Source of the DNA: Methanobacteriota archaeon
GTDB taxonomy: Archaea > JACRDV01
NCBI GenBank assembly: GCA_024860865.1
Contig: JACRDV010000030.1
Coordinates: 1-25,934, forward strand
Direction of reading: 5' to 3'
DNA: 25,934 nucleotides
A program made the translations under genes and the position numbers. The notes below the pieces were generated by a model. That model worked only from the letters and a program-made list of their open reading frames with translations. It did no database searches and was not told the origin of the DNA. Shown here piece after piece: positions 16,580 through 24,745 of the stretch (position 1 is the stretch's first letter; the number at the start of each line of letters is the position of its first letter).

Positions 16580-17743
16580 ATGGTTCTTAAAAAAATGTTT
16601 TTAATTAGCTTAGCACTTATATTTTCGTTTTCTTTAGCATATAACCTAGTTTCAGCTCAAGATCGCATTACAGTCATAACATTGCTTGGAGGCATTCCAT
16701 TAGATTACACAAAAGCTGAGCATAAATTCTTATCGAATCCTATTGTTAATGAAAAAGAGCTGAACTCCCTTCAAGCTCAAGGTTTATCAAAAGATCATTC
16801 TACAAGAATAATTACTGGCAGATATTTTGGCGGATATGATTGCGCAGGTTATTCTGAAGAGGTGTTTTTAGTTAGAGTGGATCTAGGGGTTGATGCCGCA
16901 ACAATTATCCCCGTAGCTGCTCAAAGAAATATCCCTATTATAATGACCGATTCAACATTTTTACCCAGCGGAACAATTGAGTATCTAACAGATTTGAGAA
17001 CTAAAAAAATTACAATAATCGGAGGAACGATTGCAGTTAATGAAAGTATTAAAAGTGCACTAGAAAATAACAAGTTAATCGTAAATAGAGTTTGGGGCAA
17101 GACAAGGTATGAAACTTCTTTAGATGCCGCAAGGCGATATTATCCTAGCACATCTTATGCCGTACTTGTTAACGGCGAAAATGAAACAGAGGCTTTGCTA
17201 GCAGCTCCATTTGCAAAACTTAAGAGTGCCCCACTAATATTAGTAAAGCCTTATGGAATACCAGAGTCAGTTAAACAATCATTAAAAGATCTTCAGGTGA
17301 AAAGAGTCTATGTAATTGGAACTGTTTCGCCCATAGCTACAAATGAATTGAAGCAAATGAATATCGAAGTGCTAGAAAAAATAAGTGCAAGCGATTTAGT
17401 TTCGCTATCTGTTGAAATTAGCAAACGAATTGAAAATGAAGTGGTTATTAACAAATTTAAGGATATAGGTTATAATTGGAGCAATTTAGGGACGCCAATT
17501 TATGCTGCTTATTTCTTAAACCTAAAAACTCGAGTAGTAGTTTTACCTAGTGATATGGTGGAATCATATACTCTTTTTGGGTTTGCTGCGAATAAGAACG
17601 GATCTGTCCTTTTAACTCCAAGAAATAAAGTATCGGATCAAGTTGCTTCTTGGCTTCAGGAACGTAAGTTCAGAGAATTAGCTCTAAGCATGTATTTCTC
17701 AAATCAAGTTTTAGTAGACATTCAGTCAAAGTCAGTAAAATAA
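16580..17743 (+). CDS. Exported protein with CWB2-like (cell wall binding type 2) repeats
   Basis: A 387-residue protein with a signal peptide (residues ~1-26, ending SAQD). From ~86 to 265 it resembles cell-wall-binding repeat 2 (Pfam PF04122): a first unit with NIPIIMTD, LPSGTIEYLTDL, ITIIGGTIAV and VWGKTRYETS (117-180), then a second with SAPLILVKP, IPESVKQSL and RVYVIGTVSPI (216-252). A third, degenerate unit may fill 290-380. In Gram-positive bacteria such repeats tie proteins to wall polymers; in an archaeon without that wall, the ligand is unknown and could be an S-layer glycan or lipid head group. It is 18 bases upstream of the archaetidylserine decarboxylase gene, so it may be the first gene of that operon. 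Confidence 0.75.
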   Translation: MVLKKMFLISLALIFSFSLAYNLVSAQDRITVITLLGGIPLDYTKAEHKFLSNPIVNEKELNSLQAQGLSKDHSTRIITGRYFGGYDCAGYSEEVFLVRVDLGVDAATIIPVAAQRNIPIIMTDSTFLPSGTIEYLTDLRTKKITIIGGTIAVNESIKSALENNKLIVNRVWGKTRYETSLDAARRYYPSTSYAVLVNGENETEALLAAPFAKLKSAPLILVKPYGIPESVKQSLKDLQVKRVYVIGTVSPIATNELKQMNIEVLEKISASDLVSLSVEISKRIENEVVINKFKDIGYNWSNLGTPIYAAYFLNLKTRVVVLPSDMVESYTLFGFAANKNGSVLLTPRNKVSDQVASWLQERKFRELALSMYFSNQVLVDIQSKSVK

Positions 17744-17761
17744 TCGCTTTAAGGTATTTTT

Positions 17762-18430
17762 TTGGGATTTTTTACGATTGCAAAGGGCATGAAAGGATGG
17801 GTTATCTGTAGCATTATACTTGCCCTTGCTACCCTTTACTTCTATACTAGATTGGGCTATCTCTTTAGTTTAATTGCTATTTTTTTATTATTTTTTTCAC
17901 GTGACCCAGAGAGAAAACCACCTGTTGAAAAAGGGATAGTTGTTGCTCCAGCTGATGGGAGATTTTTAAACGGAAGAGTTTTCTCGGTTGAAAAAGTTAC
18001 AAAAAACGAATTTGATTTTATTGAGAGCGAAGGAATCAGAATTAGTATTTGTATGAGTTTATTTGATGTTCATGTTCAAAGAGTTCCAGTTTCAGGGAAA
18101 GTTCTTAAAATCGAGAGAGTTTCTGGAAAGCATCAAGCAATAATTGAAAGAGGATCAGGTTCCCAAAACGAAAGAGTGTTAACACTTATTGAAACAAAAT
18201 ATGGATTTAAGATTGGCGTAGCTCAAATTGCTGGAATCTTAGCTCGCAGGATTATCACATATATTAAAGAAGGAGAAGAAGTCAAGATTGGCGATCGTTT
18301 GGGAATGATTAAATTTGGCTCTAGAGTCGATGTTATTTTACCAGTCAGGGAAGGTCTTCAAATCTTAATTAGAGAAAATGATAGCGCTATAGCTGGAGAA
18401 ACAGTGGTTGCTCGCTATAGAACTAATTAG
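17762..18430 (+). CDS. asd: Archaetidylserine decarboxylase (pyruvoyl enzyme)
   Basis: A 222-residue member of the phosphatidylserine decarboxylase family, short form. The N-terminus has two membrane segments (~12-28 and ~31-45) ending in FFSRDPER. Catalytic landmarks are APADG (62-66), FDVHVQRVP with H104 (101-109), and FGS (185-187), where the chain cleaves itself between G186 and S187 to create the pyruvoyl group. It turns archaetidylserine into archaetidylethanolamine. The start is TTG (17762), with AAGGT 8 bases upstream; ATG at 17789 would cut the N-terminus. The product of the next gene makes its substrate. Confidence 0.92.
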   Translation: MGFFTIAKGMKGWVICSIILALATLYFYTRLGYLFSLIAIFLLFFSRDPERKPPVEKGIVVAPADGRFLNGRVFSVEKVTKNEFDFIESEGIRISICMSLFDVHVQRVPVSGKVLKIERVSGKHQAIIERGSGSQNERVLTLIETKYGFKIGVAQIAGILARRIITYIKEGEEVKIGDRLGMIKFGSRVDVILPVREGLQILIRENDSAIAGETVVARYRTN

Positions 18431-18448
18431 CAAAGAATAAAATATAGC

Positions 18449-18470
18449 TTTTATACAACTGCTCCGGAGC
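18449..18470 (+). promoter_or_regulatory. TATA-like box and perfect palindrome before the archaetidylserine synthase gene
   Basis: TTTATACA (18449-18456) is centred about 26 bases before the TTG start, so a leaderless message could begin at that codon. Between them lies the 10-base perfect palindrome GCTCCGGAGC (18461-18470), in the place where many archaeal repressors bind. Its second half also contains CGGAG, which could act as ribosome binding site for transcripts from further upstream, so the palindrome could instead hide that site in RNA. Confidence 0.42.
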
Positions 18471-18478
18471 TGACTTAC

Positions 18479-19177
18479 TTGGAAAAGATGAGAGAACTAA
18501 TAAGGTCCCCAGATCTATTTTCAATAACTAATGCTCTCTTCGGTTCTCTAGCTATATTTGCGGCTTTGGTTAGAGATTTAAGTTTAAGCGCGCGTTTGAT
18601 AATTCTCGCTGCATTTGCAGATGGGATGGATGGGCTAGTTGCAAGGAAAAAAGGAGCTTCTGAATTCGGAAAGAATCTAGATTCACTTGCTGATACTATT
18701 TCATTTGGAGTTTGTCCAGCAATTTTGGTTTTTCAGACAAATACAATTTTTCCAGAAGTTGTAAGCGGATTGTCTGCATCTCTTATTGTGATTTGTGGAA
18801 TTTTAAGACTTGCTAGATTCAATATTTTAAGTGAGGAAATTTCAATGAAAATGTTCGTTGGATTACCGATCCCTGCTGCCGCAATGTTTATTATCTCTCT
18901 TTTTTTAGCACTTCCAGCTGAATGGACTGGTAAGATAATAGCCTTAGTTGCACTAACTCTAGCTCTGCTTATGGTTAGCTCTATTAAATATCCGAAGTAT
19001 ACTGGTAAGAAACTCAGACCACTTCTTATCATGATTGGTTTAATTGCGATAGTAGTAGTAACAAAACCAAATATTTTTATGGGGATTTTTACTAAATTGT
19101 TTCTGGTTGGGGCATTTTGTTACGTGGTTTTCAGTCCCATAATTTTCAGAGGAGGAAAAAATGATAATGAAAGCTGA
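18479..19177 (+). CDS. pssA: Archaetidylserine synthase (CDP-alcohol phosphatidyltransferase)
   Basis: A 232-residue integral membrane enzyme with about six or seven hydrophobic segments. The family signature is complete: D48 and D51-G52, A55-R56, G64, D68 and D72 (sequence ADGMDGLVARKKG...). It joins serine to a CDP-activated archaeal lipid; the neighbouring decarboxylase then makes the ethanolamine lipid. Serine as acceptor is inferred from that neighbour, since glycerol- and inositol-using relatives share the motif. The start is TTG (18479), with ATG at 18488 as alternative; CGGAG is 10 bases before the TTG. The end overlaps the next gene by 17 bases. Confidence 0.9.
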   Translation: MEKMRELIRSPDLFSITNALFGSLAIFAALVRDLSLSARLIILAAFADGMDGLVARKKGASEFGKNLDSLADTISFGVCPAILVFQTNTIFPEVVSGLSASLIVICGILRLARFNILSEEISMKMFVGLPIPAAAMFIISLFLALPAEWTGKIIALVALTLALLMVSSIKYPKYTGKKLRPLLIMIGLIAIVVVTKPNIFMGIFTKLFLVGAFCYVVFSPIIFRGGKNDNES

Positions 19178-20291
19178 TTTGCCTTCAGGTCCTTCTATAC
19201 CTGGATTGAAAGAACGCGTTGAAGAAATGAGAGAAAAAGTTACAGAGCGCCCTCCGCCAAAGAGAAGACTGCCTATTGTGGTCGGCATACTTGTAATTGT
19301 GCTAGTAATAGCGGGTGCAGGGTTTATCGCCTCTTACTTTCTTTACTATAAGCCCATACTGGTTGAAACAAAACAGTTCGACCTTGAAAAAGCAAAGAAA
19401 ATAGAGCTAATAAATAATGTTTTTACAGGACCTTTAGCTGATGCTGCTGAAAAACAAGAATTGATCAAAGATGTAAAAGTCGCAACAACCTCTTCAGATT
19501 TAGCTGCTGTTGAAGCTAAACTTAAAACATATGGCCTTAAAGCCTGGAAAGATCAGAGAACAAAAGATGTCTTAGAAAATCTCGATGGCAGAGTTATGAT
19601 TGAGGTCCAACAGCAAGTTGGAAGTTATACAAAAGATGAGGCTTTAGCGTATATACAATCATTTACAACGATTACCCCACTTACAGAAATGAAAATTGGA
19701 AAGCCTGATTTAGTTTCTGTGCCAATTGTGCTTGGAAGATTAAATGCATCTGCAGGAGTGCTCCATACAGGCGATATAGTCGATATTTTTGTTTCAAATA
19801 AAGATGGTGTTAAACTTCTTACAACGGGAGCGCGCATCGTTGCAATCTTTAGAGACAAATCAAGTGGAGAAATAACTCTAACCGAAAGCGAGAAAAAACT
19901 TCAAAGCGGCGGAGGAGTTGAAGGGAAAGGTACAGTTGAGACATTAGTTATTGGAGCGGCCACAGCAACTTTGACTGGGAGCTTCACAGGTTCAAGTGGT
20001 GTGAGAGTAGGGGAATATGAGTCGAAGTATACAACAAGCGTTGAAGAAGTGTTAAAAGCAGCTGCTGCCGATAAAATCAGCAGAGCTTATGTTAAAAGTG
20101 TTTTGGGTGAATATGGCTGGACATTGGGAACGCTAGAGAGAATTGCGCACATTGCAGAGTTCAATTCTAAATACATGATTTTAATTGAAGTCCCAAGAGG
20201 GCAGGCTGGAAATGTATTAGCTAACATGAATTCATTAGTTTTAACAATTCCTACCGCACGAGCTCCTGCTTGGGTGAGTTCGGTGGAATAG
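19161..20291 (+). CDS. Single-pass membrane protein with SAF/CpaB-like outside domain, unknown function
   Basis: A 376-residue protein: a charged cytoplasmic N-terminus with a Pro/Arg-rich end (RPPPKRR, 30-36), one membrane segment (38-62), a helical region (~70-170), then a beta-rich domain from ~183. GVLHTGDIVDIFVSN (199-213) resembles the SAF-type strand seen in CpaB-like pilus assembly proteins, and archaeal DUF515 proteins are built similarly; both comparisons are tentative. The start ATG 19161 has AGGAGG five bases before it, and the gene overlaps the end of the lipid synthase by 17 bases, so it belongs to the lipid operon. It is followed with no gap by the exported protein at 20292. 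It probably works outside the membrane together with that neighbour. Confidence 0.7.
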   Translation: MIMKADLPSGPSIPGLKERVEEMREKVTERPPPKRRLPIVVGILVIVLVIAGAGFIASYFLYYKPILVETKQFDLEKAKKIELINNVFTGPLADAAEKQELIKDVKVATTSSDLAAVEAKLKTYGLKAWKDQRTKDVLENLDGRVMIEVQQQVGSYTKDEALAYIQSFTTITPLTEMKIGKPDLVSVPIVLGRLNASAGVLHTGDIVDIFVSNKDGVKLLTTGARIVAIFRDKSSGEITLTESEKKLQSGGGVEGKGTVETLVIGAATATLTGSFTGSSGVRVGEYESKYTTSVEEVLKAAAADKISRAYVKSVLGEYGWTLGTLERIAHIAEFNSKYMILIEVPRGQAGNVLANMNSLVLTIPTARAPAWVSSVE

Positions 20292-21362
20292 ATGCATCTA
20301 AAGTCTAAAGCTAGAGTTACTTTTTTAGTTCTTTTATTGACTATATTATTAATTCCATTAGTGGTTATCGCTGCAATCCGTCCATTTGATATAAATGAGA
20401 CTCTAAACCTTGGACCACCTTCCGTCCTTGTTTACCTTACAAAAATTGACACAATAATAACTGTTCGGAACCTTGCAGATGAACCAAGATTTTTAGCTGC
20501 TGATGATTTCCAGATGGTATTGGTGTCTTTGCCGTTACCCCGTTTTAATTCTATATCTGATTACAGTAAACAAAGTCCTGGCACTTTGAAGTGGAAAATT
20601 AACAAAACTGTTGATATGGTAGTTTATAACGGATACCATGGCTGGTGGATCCAACCTAACCTAGAGAAAGTGATACGCGTGGAATTCGTCACAGTAGGGG
20701 GAGATGCTTTATCTCAAATGACTTTTGATGCCGCAATAAAAACAGCTTTTCCCTTTCATACCGTTCCACCATTGGTGTCGTCAAGTTACCGATTAATTGA
20801 CCCAAATAATGTAGAGTTAAAGAACCCATCGCTAAGGGTAACTGAATATAAGCAGAACATTACTTTTACTGTTTACAATCCTCCTCTTGGATTTGTTTGG
20901 GGCTGGCTTCCACGACCTGCAAACATCTCTAACTGGACAGAGGAGCAAGGGTATATTCCAGTCGGTTTTAATGTGACAGCAATTGTATGTGTGCCAATAG
21001 TTGTTAAGGGCGGTAAAATGACCAGTGCAACTCCTGCCCCAACTTTTGAATACATCGAATGGTACTATAATACATCAAAATTTGAGAATCCAATGATCAT
21101 GCCATGGTCAGCGTGGATTACTACTTTGACACCGTTACCTTTCACGAGCACGCACTTAAGCCAGACTGGTTGGACGTATATGTGGTATTATCATAAATAC
21201 GATACACAAAAGTTTCCAGTTTGGGAGCTAAAATTAGCTTTAGGCGAAAGCGTTAAAATTAACTACTTTTATCATTGGACGCGAATCGGGAAAGTTACTG
21301 GAATTCCAATTGAAGAAAAAGAAACACTTTCAACAGTTTCGGATTGGCTCAGTTATAGTTAA
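20292..21362 (+). CDS. Exported protein of unknown family, partner of the preceding gene
   Basis: A 356-residue protein with a signal-type N-terminus (residues 8-28 hydrophobic) and a long outside part rich in aromatic residues, Pro and Thr, with several N-glycosylation sequons (NET, NKT, NIT, NIS, NWT, NVT, NTS). Beta structure is likely (FNSISDY, IRVEFVTVGG, ITFTVYNPP). There is no second membrane segment. The ATG directly follows the TAG of the preceding gene with no base between, so the two are translationally coupled and probably form a complex on the cell surface. No family was recognised. An AT-rich gap and a new promoter follow, so this seems to end the operon. Confidence 0.7.
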   Translation: MHLKSKARVTFLVLLLTILLIPLVVIAAIRPFDINETLNLGPPSVLVYLTKIDTIITVRNLADEPRFLAADDFQMVLVSLPLPRFNSISDYSKQSPGTLKWKINKTVDMVVYNGYHGWWIQPNLEKVIRVEFVTVGGDALSQMTFDAAIKTAFPFHTVPPLVSSSYRLIDPNNVELKNPSLRVTEYKQNITFTVYNPPLGFVWGWLPRPANISNWTEEQGYIPVGFNVTAIVCVPIVVKGGKMTSATPAPTFEYIEWYYNTSKFENPMIMPWSAWITTLTPLPFTSTHLSQTGWTYMWYYHKYDTQKFPVWELKLALGESVKINYFYHWTRIGKVTGIPIEEKETLSTVSDWLSYS

Positions 21363-21375
21363 TATTTCGAAAATC

Positions 21376-21383
21376 AAATATAA
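21376..21383 (+). promoter_or_regulatory. TATA-like box of the amidohydrolase gene
   Basis: AAATATAA is centred about 26 bases before the ATG at 21405, which fits a leaderless message. A second TATA-like string, CTTATAAAC (21384-21392), is too close to the start to be the main box for it. Confidence 0.4.
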
Positions 21384-21404
21384 CTTATAAACGACTTTTG
21401 TTAC

Positions 21405-22142
21405 ATGATTATTGATTCGCATACTCATATTCTTCCTCCAGAAATTGCAAAAAATCCGCCTAAAAATTTGCCATCTTTTTGGAAAAAGTTTGCTCCAATT
21501 TGTACGGCTGATAATTTAATTGAAATGTTTAGAAAAGCAAATATTGACGGTGGAATTGTTCTTCCAGCTGGTGCAGCAATTCTAAGTTGGAGTATAGAAA
21601 AAGTTAATGACTTCATTGCAAACTCGGCTAAGGAACATAAAAATTTAATCGGGTTTGGTTGGGTAAATCCAAACTTGGAAACAGCGACTTTTGAAATGGA
21701 GAGATGTGTAAAGGAGTTAAAATTAAAAGGATTTGGAGAATTTCACCCAGTAGCCCAAAATTTCAAATTGAACTCTTGTAAATCAATTATTGAAAAAGCA
21801 ATTGAGCTTGATGTGCCGATAATATTTCACTTTGACGAGAGAACTAATTTTATTGAATTTTTAAATTTAGTTAGAACTTATCAAAATGCTAAAATAATTT
21901 GTGCACATCTCGGGGCTGGTTTATTTGAAAAAACAGATCTAAGTTTTTATTACGATACATCTTTTGGCAAAAATTTAGAGTTGGCGCTTAAGCGAGTAGG
22001 GACCGATAGGATCTTGTTTGGAACTGATTTTCCATTTGCTAAAAATCCAAAGTTAGAGCTTGAAAAAATATTACGTTTAGAGGTTCCAGATGAGGAGAAA
22101 AAAGAGATTCTGGGTGGAAATGTTTTAAAACTAGTAAAATAG
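21405..22142 (+). CDS. Amidohydrolase 2-family TIM-barrel hydrolase/decarboxylase
   Basis: A 245-residue metal-dependent hydrolase. Metal ligands are visible in IDSHTHI (H6 and H8), FHFDE (H142), CAHLG (H168) and FGTDFPF (D208), the order found in Pfam amidohydrolase 2 (PF04909), which includes ACMSD- and 2-pyrone-dicarboxylate-type enzymes. GFGEFHPVAQ (109-118) holds a Glu-His pair typical of the group. It has no signal peptide, so it is cytoplasmic. The substrate cannot be told, and the neighbours give no clear pathway. DedA-family gene 22165 follows 22 bases later on the same strand. Confidence 0.87.
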   Translation: MIIDSHTHILPPEIAKNPPKNLPSFWKKFAPICTADNLIEMFRKANIDGGIVLPAGAAILSWSIEKVNDFIANSAKEHKNLIGFGWVNPNLETATFEMERCVKELKLKGFGEFHPVAQNFKLNSCKSIIEKAIELDVPIIFHFDERTNFIEFLNLVRTYQNAKIICAHLGAGLFEKTDLSFYYDTSFGKNLELALKRVGTDRILFGTDFPFAKNPKLELEKILRLEVPDEEKKEILGGNVLKLVK

Positions 22143-22164
22143 ATGACTTGGAAGCGGTGTTTAG

Positions 22165-22845
22165 ATGCGAAAAAAACTTCGACTAATTTTATTAATAACA
22201 GTTTTGGCTGCACTCTTAGTTTTGATTGGATTGCTTGGAAGTGAATTTCTCATGGCTTATAAAACAGGCCTTATTAAGGCAAGAACTTGGTCGGCTCTAT
22301 TTTTGATAGTTGTGGTTATAACAGGAATAGAAACAATTCCCTTTGGTCCTGAAGTTATTAGCATATCTGCAGCTGCCTTAGGATTCAATTTTGTGGGGAT
22401 AGCATTTATTGGTGGATTTGGGAGCGTTGTAGGTTCTCTTATCGATTATTTCTTAGGCTTTTACTTTGGTAAACGAATATTAGAAGCTTTTTTTACCGAT
22501 AAATTAATTCAATATGGAATGAGTCGGTTTAAATACTACGGAATTTGGGCGCTTATTGGATGCAGGTTAATTCCATTCATACCAGCAAAGCCATTTTTCT
22601 TTTTAGGTGGTACTTTGCGCATGCCCTTAACAGTTTTTTCAGTTGCGATATTTGTAAGTTCATGGATTAGATACGCCATGGGTGCTTATGCAGGCTCATA
22701 TGTAATAGAGTTTGCGAGAGATTTTAGTCGCTTCGCACAAGAGCACTTCATTATAGCATCGCTCTTATCAGTTATTATTGTTTTAGCTGTTCTTTACATT
22801 GTTGTAAAATGGTGGATGAGATATCGACACTTGTTCCAAGAATAG
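22165..22845 (+). CDS. DedA/VTT-domain membrane protein
   Basis: A 226-residue integral membrane protein. After an N-terminal membrane segment (~7-29) comes the VTT (SNARE-associated, DedA) core: IPFGPEVISISAAALGF (58-74), the glycine-rich FIGGFGSVVGSLIDYFLGFYFGKR (81-104), and CRLIPFIPAKPFFFLGGTLRMPL (133-155), in which R134 and the prolines are conserved. A last membrane helix is at ~195-215. Members move lipids or polyprenyl phosphates between membrane leaflets or act in ion balance. An archaeal role in lipid-carrier recycling would fit the PAP2 phosphatase encoded nearby, but that is inference. It ends eight bases from the convergent Cys-cluster gene. Confidence 0.88.
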   Translation: MRKKLRLILLITVLAALLVLIGLLGSEFLMAYKTGLIKARTWSALFLIVVVITGIETIPFGPEVISISAAALGFNFVGIAFIGGFGSVVGSLIDYFLGFYFGKRILEAFFTDKLIQYGMSRFKYYGIWALIGCRLIPFIPAKPFFFLGGTLRMPLTVFSVAIFVSSWIRYAMGAYAGSYVIEFARDFSRFAQEHFIIASLLSVIIVLAVLYIVVKWWMRYRHLFQE

Positions 22846-22853
22846 TTATTTAA

Positions 22854-23237
22854 TCAGTTGCCTTTTTCTTTAAAATTCATTCTAGTTGTTTTTTGGCTGG
22901 CTAACCAAATTCGATAATCAATATATGCTCCTTTTCCAACGCCCGGGCATTTTGGATCCGAAACTAGTTCAAAATTTTTACCACGAGTTACTAGTCTAAA
23001 AGGGTATCTTTTACATGTTATAGGCCTAGCGCTATAAATTTTACAATAAAAAATTCCATCTTGCATTTTTTCAAGAAAGAAGCATGCATTATTTAATCTT
23101 TTCATTCTAGGGTGAACAAACCCATCAACAAAATTCTTTCTTTTATAACCAAGCATTTCGATTCTATGGATGTCTTCTTTGGTTAATCGAACGGCTAGCT
23201 TGCAACATCTTCCACAATGAGTACACTCAAATAACAT
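22854..23237 (-). CDS. YkgJ-type Cys-cluster (CxxCxxCC) protein
   Basis: A 127-residue protein with the N-terminal cluster C5, C8, C11, C12 (ECTHCGRCC), then C52, C65, C75 and C97. The block CKIYSARPITCKRYPFR (65-81) is typical of the zinc/iron-chelating family PF03692 (YkgJ, FliB-like). The cluster is thought to bind metal, probably Fe-S or Zn; the reaction is unknown for most members. The start ATG at 23237 is followed at once by the cluster and is certain. A shared TATA-like element at 23265-23271 is about 30 bases upstream, so the leader is very short. Confidence 0.88.
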   Translation of the reverse strand: MLFECTHCGRCCKLAVRLTKEDIHRIEMLGYKRKNFVDGFVHPRMKRLNNACFFLEKMQDGIFYCKIYSARPITCKRYPFRLVTRGKNFELVSDPKCPGVGKGAYIDYRIWLASQKTTRMNFKEKGN

Positions 23238-23264
23238 GGTATAATTATATAGGTGACTTAGAGA

Positions 23265-23309
23265 TTTTAAATTTGACTAGACAAAATCATTTTGTTTGAC
23301 CTTTAGTCA
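23265..23309. promoter_or_regulatory. Divergent promoter with nested inverted repeats
   Basis: TTTTAAA (23265-23271) could serve as TATA for both the Cys-cluster gene (minus) and the PAP2 gene (plus). Directly beside it is the 15-base palindrome ACAAAAT-C-ATTTTGT (23281-23295), which would cover the PAP2 transcript start, enclosed by TGACTA (23274-23279) and TAGTCA (23304-23309). This looks like an operator; no regulator is identified. Confidence 0.42.
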
Positions 23310-23320
23310 GTTGTGGGAAT

Positions 23321-23902
23321 ATGTTTTCTGAATTTGATCAAAACCTCTTCTTAGCGATAAACCAAGGGCTGGCGAATTCATCAATAGACTCTGCTATTAT
23401 TGGAATCACTTATTTGGGGTCTAAAATAGCTTGGTTTCTGATTACAATGGCGATTTGGCTTGCTGGAAAAAGGCGGACAGCCATAATTTTGTTAAGTGGA
23501 TTAGCAATCGGAGCATTTGTTTCTGAATTTCTTAAATTCTTCTTCCCTCGACCACGGCCATTCGTTGATCTAAATGCTCGGGTTTTAGTTAATAGCTCTC
23601 TTTGGGAAGAATCAGTAGAAGAACCCCTCGCTAGTTTTCCAAGCGCACATGTTTTAGCTTCTTTCGTTGGGGTTAGGGTCTTAGGAAACAAATTCAATAA
23701 AAAATGGGGGGTAGGTTTCTACTTGTTAGGTTTCTTTGTGGCTTTCTCGCGGATTTATGTTGGGGTTCATTACCCAACTGATGTTATTGCAGGCGCAATT
23801 TTTGGACTTTTTATTGGGCAGTTGGTTTTGAAAATAGAACCATTAATTGAAAAGGCATGTAAAAAATTGAAGCTTGAAAAATTGTGCGAGGATAAAATTT
23901 GA
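23321..23902 (+). CDS. PAP2-family membrane phosphatase
   Basis: A 193-residue membrane protein with about five helices. All three PAP2 motifs are present: K72 with PRPRP (76-80); FPSAH (106-110), where PSGH is usual; and SRIYVGVHYPTD (143-154) with H150 and D154. Members remove phosphate from lipid or polyprenyl pyrophosphate on the outside face of the membrane. In archaea dolichyl-type carriers are a likely substrate. The ATG has GTGGGAA just before it. The end overlaps the THEP1 gene: its TGA stop shares bases with the TTG start. Confidence 0.92.
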   Translation: MFSEFDQNLFLAINQGLANSSIDSAIIGITYLGSKIAWFLITMAIWLAGKRRTAIILLSGLAIGAFVSEFLKFFFPRPRPFVDLNARVLVNSSLWEESVEEPLASFPSAHVLASFVGVRVLGNKFNKKWGVGFYLLGFFVAFSRIYVGVHYPTDVIAGAIFGLFIGQLVLKIEPLIEKACKKLKLEKLCEDKI

Positions 23903-24438
23903 AGAATATAGTCATAACTGGGCCACCAGGTATTGGAAAAACATCAATTTGTCAAAAAGTGATTGAAAGTTTGAAATCAAAGGATTTTAAGGTTGGCGGC
24001 ATGCTTTCTTCTGAAGTTCGAGAGAAAGGTTCTAGAGTTGGTTTTAAAATTCTTAATATTTCCACTAACCAAGAAGGTTGGTTAGCTCATATTAACCAGA
24101 AAGTTGGGCCTCAGGTATCAAAATATAGGGTTATTTTGGAGGATATTGAAAAGATTGGAACAAAAGCAATTGAAAAAGCTATTGAAGAAGCTGATGTTAT
24201 TCTTATCGACGAGCTCGGCCCAATGGAATTATACTGCGATTCATTTAAAGAAACTGCTCAACGAGCTTTTGACTCAAATAAGCCGGTATTGGCCACTATC
24301 CATTATAGATCAACACACCCATTTATAAAAAATATTAAAGAAAGAAAAGATGTGGAGTTAATTTTAATTGATTTGGAGAATAGAGAAAAATTGCCGGAGG
24401 AAATATTCAAAAAGTTGCTCAGAAATCTTAAAAAGTAA
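23899..24438 (+). CDS. THEP1-type nucleoside-triphosphatase
   Basis: A 179-residue P-loop NTPase. Walker A is GPPGIGKTS (8-16), and Walker B is VILIDELGPMEL (about 99-110), the THEP1 signature (PF03266). KVGGMLSSEVREKGSRVGFKI (31-51) is also typical. The enzyme splits NTPs to NDP and phosphate; its cellular role is unclear, and it has been linked with RNA or nucleotide metabolism. The start is TTG (23899), with GAGGAT about six bases before it, and it overlaps the PAP2 stop. Twelve bases separate it from rpl35ae. Confidence 0.9.
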   Translation: MKNIVITGPPGIGKTSICQKVIESLKSKDFKVGGMLSSEVREKGSRVGFKILNISTNQEGWLAHINQKVGPQVSKYRVILEDIEKIGTKAIEKAIEEADVILIDELGPMELYCDSFKETAQRAFDSNKPVLATIHYRSTHPFIKNIKERKDVELILIDLENREKLPEEIFKKLLRNLKK

Positions 24439-24449
24439 CAGGTGATTAT

Positions 24450-24713
24450 ATGCTAGGTGTAATAGTAAACTATGTCGGATCTCATAAACACCAGAAACCA
24501 TTTCAATACATAATTAAGCCCGAAAGAGTATCATCGAAAAATGAAGCTGCGAAGTTAATTGGCAAAAAAGTTCAATGGAAACAGCCAAAATCTAACAAGG
24601 CATTCATTGGTAAAATAATAGATGTCCATGGAAATAATGGAGCTGTGCGAGTTAGATTTAATAAGGGCTTACCAGGTCAAGCTATTGGCTCTTCAATTCA
24701 AATATTTGAGTGA
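24450..24713 (+). CDS. rpl35ae: Ribosomal protein L35Ae (eL33)
   Basis: An 87-residue protein with the L35Ae layout: GVIVNYVGSHKHQ near the N-terminus, IGKKVQW in the middle, and GKIIDVHGNNGAVRVRFNKGLPGQAIGSSI at the end. It is a large-subunit protein shared with eukaryotes and found in only part of the archaea. A strong ribosome binding site, AGGTGAT, lies just before the ATG. It sits between the THEP1 gene and trm1, so these genes probably form a small translation-related operon. Confidence 0.94.
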   Translation: MLGVIVNYVGSHKHQKPFQYIIKPERVSSKNEAAKLIGKKVQWKQPKSNKAFIGKIIDVHGNNGAVRVRFNKGLPGQAIGSSIQIFE

Positions 24714-24745
24714 ACTTTTTTAAAGTATTGTTTAAGTGAAAAGAA

